Shown: positions 54,007 to 58,482 of the stretch, one piece after another | How positions within the stretch are numbered: the stretch's first letter is position 1 | Layout of the letters: each line of letters begins with the position of its first letter | DNA from: Lachnospiraceae bacterium | GTDB taxonomy: Bacteria; Bacillota; Clostridia; Lachnospirales; Lachnospiraceae | Direction: 5' to 3' | Length of the DNA: 58,482 nt | Assembly: GCA_024403455.1 (NCBI GenBank) | Contig: JAKSRR010000019.1 | Coordinates: 1 to 58,482, forward strand | Notes under the pieces: generated by a model | The model's input: only the letters and a program-made list of their open reading frames with translations | Told to the model about the DNA's origin: nothing | Database searches by the model: none | Position numbers and translations under genes: made by a program

Positions 54007-55416
54007 ATGTCAGAAATTATAGCAGCCATTGCTACGGGAATGACCCAGGCAGGAATAGGCATTATTAGAATATCAGGAGAAGGATCCATCGGCATAGCCG
54101 ATCAAGTTTTTGTATCTCCTAGTGGAAAAAAATTAAGAGACGTAAAAACCCACACCATACATTATGGTCATATTGTGTGGCAGGAAGAAGTATTCGATGA
54201 AGTTTTAGTTTCCGTCATGCATGGTCCTCATACATTTACGGGAGAGGAAACCGTGGAGATTAATTGTCATGGTGGTCTTTATATATTAAAGAAAATCTTG
54301 GACTTACTTTGCTCCATTGGTGCAAGATTAGCTGAACCTGGAGAGTTTAGTAAACGAGCATTCTTAAATGGTAAGAAAGATCTTTCAGAAAGCGAAGCCA
54401 TTATGGATGTCATTGGTGCCGGCTCAGATGCGGCTCTTCGTAATTCCATGAAAATGTTACAAGGTGGATTATATGAGGGAATCAAAAATCTCAGAGAAGA
54501 AATTCTGTTTGAGATTGCATTTATTGAGTCAGCATTAGATGACCCAGAACATATTTCATTAGATGGATATCAGGAAAAATTGTCTGAAAAAGTGGCACGT
54601 CTGCAAAGTAAAATTAAGATGCTGATAGACAGTTATAAGAGAGGATCTTTGCAAAGAGAAGGAATTGGAACAGTATTATTGGGTCGACCCAATGCAGGAA
54701 AATCTTCTATACTTAATGTTCTTGCCAGAAAGGACAGAGCTATTGTTACGGATATTCCAGGAACAACCAGAGATACTTTGGAAGAAACGATTCTTCTTGG
54801 AAATCTATCCCTTAGATTGTATGATACGGCAGGACTGCGAGAGACAGAAGATACTGTAGAGAAAATTGGTGTAGACAAAGCACTGGAGACGGCTAAAGAA
54901 GCCGACTTAATCTTATATGTTATCGATGGCGGAGAAGCATTAACAACAGACTTTGAAGAGATGCTGCCTACATTATCTGAAAAGAACTGCATCGTATTAG
55001 TAAATAAGTTTGACTTGGAATCAAAAGTAACTGCAGAAGAAATAAGGGAAAAATTGCCTACAGCAAAGGTACTGTCTGTCTGTGCATCTAAAGAAAAATG
55101 GGAAGCATTAAATGCATCATTGCAAGAATTCTCATGGGTGAAAGAACTAGAAGATTTAATTACAGATCTCTTCTTTAAAGAAGGGGCTTCCATGAATGAC
55201 GAAATCCTTATTACGAATCTTCGCCACAAAAGAGAATTAGAAGAAGCAAAACAGGCATTATCTCAGGTACAAAATAGTATAGAAATGGATATGCCGGAAG
55301 ACTTTCTGTCCATTGATTTAATGGCAGCCTATTCCCATCTCGGATTCATTATTGGAGAAGAAGTAGATGATGATTTGGTAGATGAAATCTTTAGTAAATT
55401 CTGCATGGGAAAATAG
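54007..55416 (+). CDS. mnmE: tRNA modification GTPase MnmE
   Basis: 469-residue GTPase that modifies the tRNA wobble uridine (cmnm5U) with MnmG. N-terminal folate-binding domain (AIATGMTQAGIGIIRISGEG, CHGGLYILKKILDLL, GEFSKRAFLNGKKDLSESEAIMD), inserted G domain (LGRPNAGKSSILN, DIPGTTRDT, DTAGLRET, NKFD) and the family C-terminus, IDLMAAYSHLGFIIGEEVDDDLVDEIFSKFCMGK. It usually sits next to mnmG and jag on the other arm; here it is alone on the right arm. AAGGGG lies before the ATG. Confidence 0.97.
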   Translation: MSEIIAAIATGMTQAGIGIIRISGEGSIGIADQVFVSPSGKKLRDVKTHTIHYGHIVWQEEVFDEVLVSVMHGPHTFTGEETVEINCHGGLYILKKILDLLCSIGARLAEPGEFSKRAFLNGKKDLSESEAIMDVIGAGSDAALRNSMKMLQGGLYEGIKNLREEILFEIAFIESALDDPEHISLDGYQEKLSEKVARLQSKIKMLIDSYKRGSLQREGIGTVLLGRPNAGKSSILNVLARKDRAIVTDIPGTTRDTLEETILLGNLSLRLYDTAGLRETEDTVEKIGVDKALETAKEADLILYVIDGGEALTTDFEEMLPTLSEKNCIVLVNKFDLESKVTAEEIREKLPTAKVLSVCASKEKWEALNASLQEFSWVKELEDLITDLFFKEGASMNDEILITNLRHKRELEEAKQALSQVQNSIEMDMPEDFLSIDLMAAYSHLGFIIGEEVDDDLVDEIFSKFCMGK

Positions 55417-55455
55417 CTTGCATATGCTTTTATAAAAGATGAAATATCTATACCA

Positions 55456-55526
55456 AGAGAAGAATACCATACCTCTCTGAATGAATATTCTTTTCTGACT
55501 GAAGAGAGGTACGGTATTCTCTCTTC
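55456..55526. repeat. Hairpin repeat family, copy B
   Basis: Left arm 55456-55477, 26-nt loop 55478-55503, right arm from 55504 (about 17 paired positions near the loop). The single mismatch in the 17-bp core is A-C on the plus strand and G-U on the minus strand. It lies 40 nt after mnmE. Confidence 0.85.
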
Positions 55527-55547
55527 TAAATAATATTCTAAAACTTA

Positions 55548-55612
55548 GGGAAGAAATCATACCTCTCTGAGGGAATATTCTTTTCTGACCGAAGAGAGGT
55601 ATGATTCTTCCC
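55548..55612. repeat. Hairpin repeat family, copy C
   Basis: Left arm 55548-55567 (GGGAAGAAATCATACCTCTC), loop 55568-55593 identical to copy A's, right arm 55594-55612. One bulged A. It lies 21 nt after copy B in the same orientation, before the esterase gene. Confidence 0.87.
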
Positions 55613-55665
55613 GTATTAATAGATATGAAAGAGCAACAATATTTCTATAAAGAAAGGAACTACGT

Positions 55666-56763
55666 ATGCTTCATGAAGTAAAAATTAGCGAAAATGAAAA
55701 TATAAGAATTGGCGGAAGAACCATTTCTCAGAAAGATCCTGTGATTTTACAATGGGGCGGAAGTTTTATTGAACTTACAGTAAAAGCCAGTGAGCTTTGG
55801 ATAGAGGTAGCTGGTCCACATACCAACAATGAGAACTGGATGGCTGTAGAAATTAATGGAGCTATCTTATCCAGACAAATTGTGCCAAAGGAAAAGAGTC
55901 TTGTTCCTGTTTTCATACATCGCAATCCGGAAAAAGAAACAAGAGTAAGAATTTTCAAAGAGGTACAGGCCATGAGTGGTGATGCACACCACGCGCTTGA
56001 AATTTATGGTGTAAAGCTAGATGGAGAAATTGTACCTTCTAAGGAATATTCATATAAGCTGGAATTTATTGGGGATTCTATCACCAGTAGTGAAGGTACT
56101 ATGGGAGCGAAGGAGGAGGAAGACTGGATTAGTATGTATTTTTCTCATACTCATGCCTACTCCTATATGACTGGAAAGGCACTCAATGCCGAGGTGAGAT
56201 GTATTAGTCAGAGTGGATGGGGTGTTTTTGCCTCCTGGGATAGCCATTTTGATTGTAATCTTCCTGCGCATTATGAGGAGATTTGTTCTTTATGTAATGG
56301 AGAAGAATTTGCAGAATTCCAAAAGCCTTATGATTTTTCTTCCTGGCAACCGGATGCGGTTATTATTAATTTAGGAACGAATGATGCCTCCGCTTTTCAT
56401 CAGGAAGGATATTTTAATGAAGCAACAGGAAAGCTTGAGGAACTTCGTATGGAAGGGGATAAATTTAATGCGGAAGATGCAGATAAGGTATCCTCTTACA
56501 TTGCAGAGTTTTTAAAGAAGGTTAGAAAGAATAATCCAGGGGCTTATATTCTTTGGGCATATGGAATGCTAAGTACGGAATTTGAAGAAGTAATTTTAGC
56601 TGGTATTCAGAAGTATAAGGAAACCAGTCAGGATGATAGGATTAAATATTTGGTTCTTCCGGAAGTAAATGATGATACGGTTGGTGCTAGATGGCATCCA
56701 GGGGAGAAGTGTCATAGAGCGGCGGCAGAGGTTCTTGTGAAGGAACTGAAAGAAATTTTGTAA
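55666..56763 (+). CDS. CE2/SGNH-type carbohydrate esterase
   Basis: 365-residue esterase with an N-terminal jelly-roll-like domain (about 1-125) and a C-terminal SGNH domain: block I FIGDSITSSEG (catalytic Ser), block III NLGTNDASAF, and HPGEKCHRAAAEVL with the His. This order matches family CE2 acetyl-xylan/mannan esterases. There is no signal peptide, so it should act in the cytosol on imported acetylated oligosaccharides. AAGGA precedes the ATG. The GH1-ManA fusion in this window could use related sugars (inference). Confidence 0.85.
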   Translation: MLHEVKISENENIRIGGRTISQKDPVILQWGGSFIELTVKASELWIEVAGPHTNNENWMAVEINGAILSRQIVPKEKSLVPVFIHRNPEKETRVRIFKEVQAMSGDAHHALEIYGVKLDGEIVPSKEYSYKLEFIGDSITSSEGTMGAKEEEDWISMYFSHTHAYSYMTGKALNAEVRCISQSGWGVFASWDSHFDCNLPAHYEEICSLCNGEEFAEFQKPYDFSSWQPDAVIINLGTNDASAFHQEGYFNEATGKLEELRMEGDKFNAEDADKVSSYIAEFLKKVRKNNPGAYILWAYGMLSTEFEEVILAGIQKYKETSQDDRIKYLVLPEVNDDTVGARWHPGEKCHRAAAEVLVKELKEIL

Positions 56764-56774
56764 TAAATTATGAT

Positions 56775-56798
56775 GGGGCAGATATATTGCCCCTTTTT
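56775..56798 (+). terminator. Terminator of the CE2-like esterase gene
   Basis: GGGGCA and TGCCCC form a 6-bp GC-rich stem with a 7-nt loop, then TTTTT. It is 11 nt past the stop. Its GGGGCAGATATA... sequence resembles the arms of the hairpin repeat family, and TAATTAGAAAAGA after it resembles the family loop, so it may be a decayed copy. Confidence 0.85.
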
Positions 56799-56832
56799 AA
56801 TTAGAAAAGATTTATATAATTTAGATAGAGTA

Positions 56833-56895
56833 GCAGATATAATGCCCCTCTTCAGTCAGAAAAGAATATTCCTTCAGAGGGGCATTATATCTTGC
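56833..56895. repeat. Hairpin repeat family, copy D (inverted)
   Basis: Left arm 56833-56850 (GCAGATATAATGCCCCTC), 26-nt loop 56851-56876, right arm 56877-56895, pairing without mismatch except one bulged base. Orientation is opposite to A-C. The right arm is followed by TTTTTT on the plus strand, so this copy could also terminate. Confidence 0.87.
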
Positions 56896-56963
56896 TTTTT
56901 TCAAGGTGATATTATTTTTGTTTATTGTAGGTTGAATGGGAATTTTGAATGTAGACTTGGGGC

Positions 56964-57021
56964 GGATATAAATCCTCTCTTCGTTCAGAAAAGAATATTC
57001 CCTCAGAGGGGATTTATATCC
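56964..57021. repeat. Hairpin repeat family, copy E (inverted)
   Basis: Left arm 56964-56979 (GGATATAAATCCTCTC), loop 56980-57005, right arm 57006-57021. One of 16 pairs is G-U on the plus strand and C-A on the minus. Same orientation as D. It lies 22 nt beyond the stop of the minus-strand membrane gene. Confidence 0.85.
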
Positions 57022-57043
57022 TATGCGCTAGAAAGGAATATAT

Positions 57044-58420
57044 TTATAGAGGGGAATTTGTTTGCTCAACAGGGGAAGAGGATTTTTTAAAGAGATGTAA
57101 TAGCATGGCAAAAAGCATCATATAGAAGAGTGCCATATTATAAATCATATATCTGGTCTGGCAGAAAATAAGTGCAGCTGTGACCCCAATGTTTACAAGA
57201 ATAGAAAGTAAAACAAGAAGAGAAGAGAGGCCAATGATGCGGGTCTCTTTTTTAATCATCATTTTAACGGTGAGTGCCAGATATAAAATGTATGCAAAGA
57301 TAGAGTAAAGATCCAGGATAGGATGTCTCTTTGCAACGGTATTGATTAATCCTTCCATAAAGGAAGCAAAATAGATACGAATATATTTAGAAAGATTATC
57401 TTTTAGTAGAGAAGAAACAATGACGGAACTCATGCGGTCTGCTTCCTCTTCTGCTTTCATACCTTCTTCAAAACCTCTTTCGATGGCATTTTCAACAAAG
57501 GTTTTTTCGGTGACATCACAGGTAATCTGATCAAAGCTTATGGTATAGTGATAAGCAAGTCCAGACCAACCATCTTCAGCATAGGAGATGTTTAATTCTT
57601 TTGCATCTAAGGTATCAAAGGTTTCTAAAAATAAATCTTGAATTGCCTCTTCTTCAATGAGAGAAACATCTTCTCTGTCGCAGATATAAAGTGAAGTGGT
57701 AAGAACCAGATTCATATTACGGGTGCTGCCGGAAAATTCTCCACGAAGGGCATAATTATAAAGTTTGGTTCCTCCCATGGCAAGAAGCAATCCTCCCGCC
57801 ATAATAAGCAGTGACAGGCCCATTTTCTTAAAGTATTCTTTTTGCTTCATCCAGCCAAAGAACAGAGCGCCAAATAGGATGATAAAACAGATGAGCATCT
57901 GCTTTCTGGTATCCATAAGAAGTGCAGCATAAAGCGTAGCAAACAGTACATATTTTAAGGACTGGGTCAGCATGGCTTCCATGGTGGCATGGATAAAGAG
58001 TAAAAAGAGACTTAATGTAATACCCTCCGTAATAATGGAGTTTGGATAAGCAGCACTACGTCCAGCTAAGAACTGATTCATAATAGCAACCATGAAATGA
58101 ATGCCTAAGAAAACATAGGAACTCCATATTGGCAGAAAGAGTTTTTTCTGTGCATAGGAACAGATTTTAAACACAGCAAATGCCATGAGAAGATTTTGAA
58201 TAATAACGACAACCCGCATATAAATATCTGTCCCAAAGATGCTGCGGAAAATCCATAGAAAAAGAGAATAAACAGGTTCTCTGGTAGAGGACATATTTAC
58301 ATAGCTGACAGTATCATTATCTGTAAAAATAGGAAAAATAAGTGCAAAAAGGAGATAAAAAAGAAAGCTAAGTCCTAAAAGACAAAGGGTGTGTTTTTTT
58401 TCTTTGGACAAAGATTTCAT
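57044..58420 (-). CDS. Polytopic membrane protein, GT-C-like
   Basis: 458-residue membrane protein with about ten helices. The N-terminal loop after helix 1 has TDNDTVSYVNMSSTREPVYSLFLW, an acidic patch in the position where GT-C glycosyltransferases and EpsG-like proteins bind metal. A soluble segment at about 235-335 lies between membrane blocks. No family is assigned with confidence; polyprenyl-phosphate-sugar transferase or a polysaccharide-related permease are options. Nothing is seen in the 62 nt between its start and the window edge, so its promoter may lie there or beyond. Confidence 0.6.
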   Translation of the reverse strand: MKSLSKEKKHTLCLLGLSFLFYLLFALIFPIFTDNDTVSYVNMSSTREPVYSLFLWIFRSIFGTDIYMRVVVIIQNLLMAFAVFKICSYAQKKLFLPIWSSYVFLGIHFMVAIMNQFLAGRSAAYPNSIITEGITLSLFLLFIHATMEAMLTQSLKYVLFATLYAALLMDTRKQMLICFIILFGALFFGWMKQKEYFKKMGLSLLIMAGGLLLAMGGTKLYNYALRGEFSGSTRNMNLVLTTSLYICDREDVSLIEEEAIQDLFLETFDTLDAKELNISYAEDGWSGLAYHYTISFDQITCDVTEKTFVENAIERGFEEGMKAEEEADRMSSVIVSSLLKDNLSKYIRIYFASFMEGLINTVAKRHPILDLYSIFAYILYLALTVKMMIKKETRIIGLSSLLVLLSILVNIGVTAALIFCQTRYMIYNMALFYMMLFAMLLHLFKKSSSPVEQTNSPL

Positions 58421-58482
58421 ATCTAATTTGTATGCTAATTAAGAAGCAAAACTGCATACGTTCCTTTCATTTTTCTCTAACG

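Noticed and set aside
54633-55229. 198-residue minus-strand ORF
   Set aside because: Antisense shadow of the mnmE G domain; Ser-rich with no ribosome site.
55417-55620. Simple terminators after mnmE
   Set aside because: Hairpins B and C lack T-runs after either arm, and their loops match copies found in non-terminator positions.
52851-57021. CRISPR array
   Set aside because: The units are palindromic elements in both orientations with irregular distances, no unique spacers of constant size and no cas genes.
56770-57090. Plus-strand ORF of 106 residues after the esterase gene
   Set aside because: It runs across the esterase terminator and hairpins D and E; its internal repeats (QKRIF.QRG) are translations of the loop sequence.

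Overview
The window looks like the replication-origin region of a low-GC Firmicute, most likely a Lachnospiraceae member (Clostridia). The evidence is the order rpmH-rnpA-yidD-yidC-jag | oriC | dnaA-dnaN-yaaA-recF-gyrB-gyrA, two perfect parS sites beside parA-parB, TTG starts on dnaA and rnpA, and families common in Lachnospiraceae (DUF3881, DUF4446, DUF5702, DUF1292). Genes left of about 43 kb run on the minus strand and those from dnaA to gyrA on the plus strand, as expected for leading-strand coding away from an origin at about 42.8-44.9 kb.

Layout. 0.2-1.3 kb: YeiH-type exporter. 1.3-11.2 kb: a tad/Flp type IVc pilus operon (two prepilin peptidases, a TadZ-like protein, TadA, TadB, TadC, Flp pilin, a DUF5702 protein, two TadE-like pseudopilins, an FHA protein), interrupted by a palindromic RNA-like element. 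11.4-16 kb: a Ser/Thr kinase with TPR region, a 45-aa membrane peptide and a GH1 glucosidase fused to mannose-6-phosphate isomerase. 16-21 kb: FliB-like methylase, two-domain PPK2, zinc-ribbon membrane protein, PlsC and a NifX-FKBP fusion. 21-24.3 kb: glycan cassette (GT11, radical SAM, CgeB-like glycosyltransferase). 24.3-25.3 kb: YlmH and tRNA-Arg(CCU). 25.4-35.5 kb: a long co-directional run parA-parB-epimerase-GT4-DUF4446-NAGPA-membrane protein-serS-DUF3881. 35.5-39.6 kb: accessory patch with parS sites, a transposase-nuclease remnant, a membrane-anchored PD-(D/E)XK protein, small proteins, SfsA, a deformylase and a VOC protein. 39.6-52 kb: the origin core. 52-58.5 kb: a methyltransferase, an uncharacterised nuclease-like protein, mnmE, a CE2-type esterase and a GT-C-like membrane protein, with a compact repeat family between them.

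The most unusual feature is that repeat family at 52.8-57.1 kb. Five hairpins each have a loop of exactly 26 nt that is almost invariant, enclosed by 16-22 bp stems whose sequence changes from copy to copy while staying self-complementary. The copies occur in both orientations and one is preceded by a tandem array of half-units. Also notable are a palindromic element inside the pilus operon whose mismatches become G-U pairs only on the transcribed strand, an in-frame GH1-ManA fusion that keeps an internal Shine-Dalgarno and ATG, a NifX-FKBP fusion, a TadZ-like protein without its P-loop lysine, and two candidate PD-(D/E)XK nucleases of unknown role. All calls were made by reading the sequence; no database search was run.
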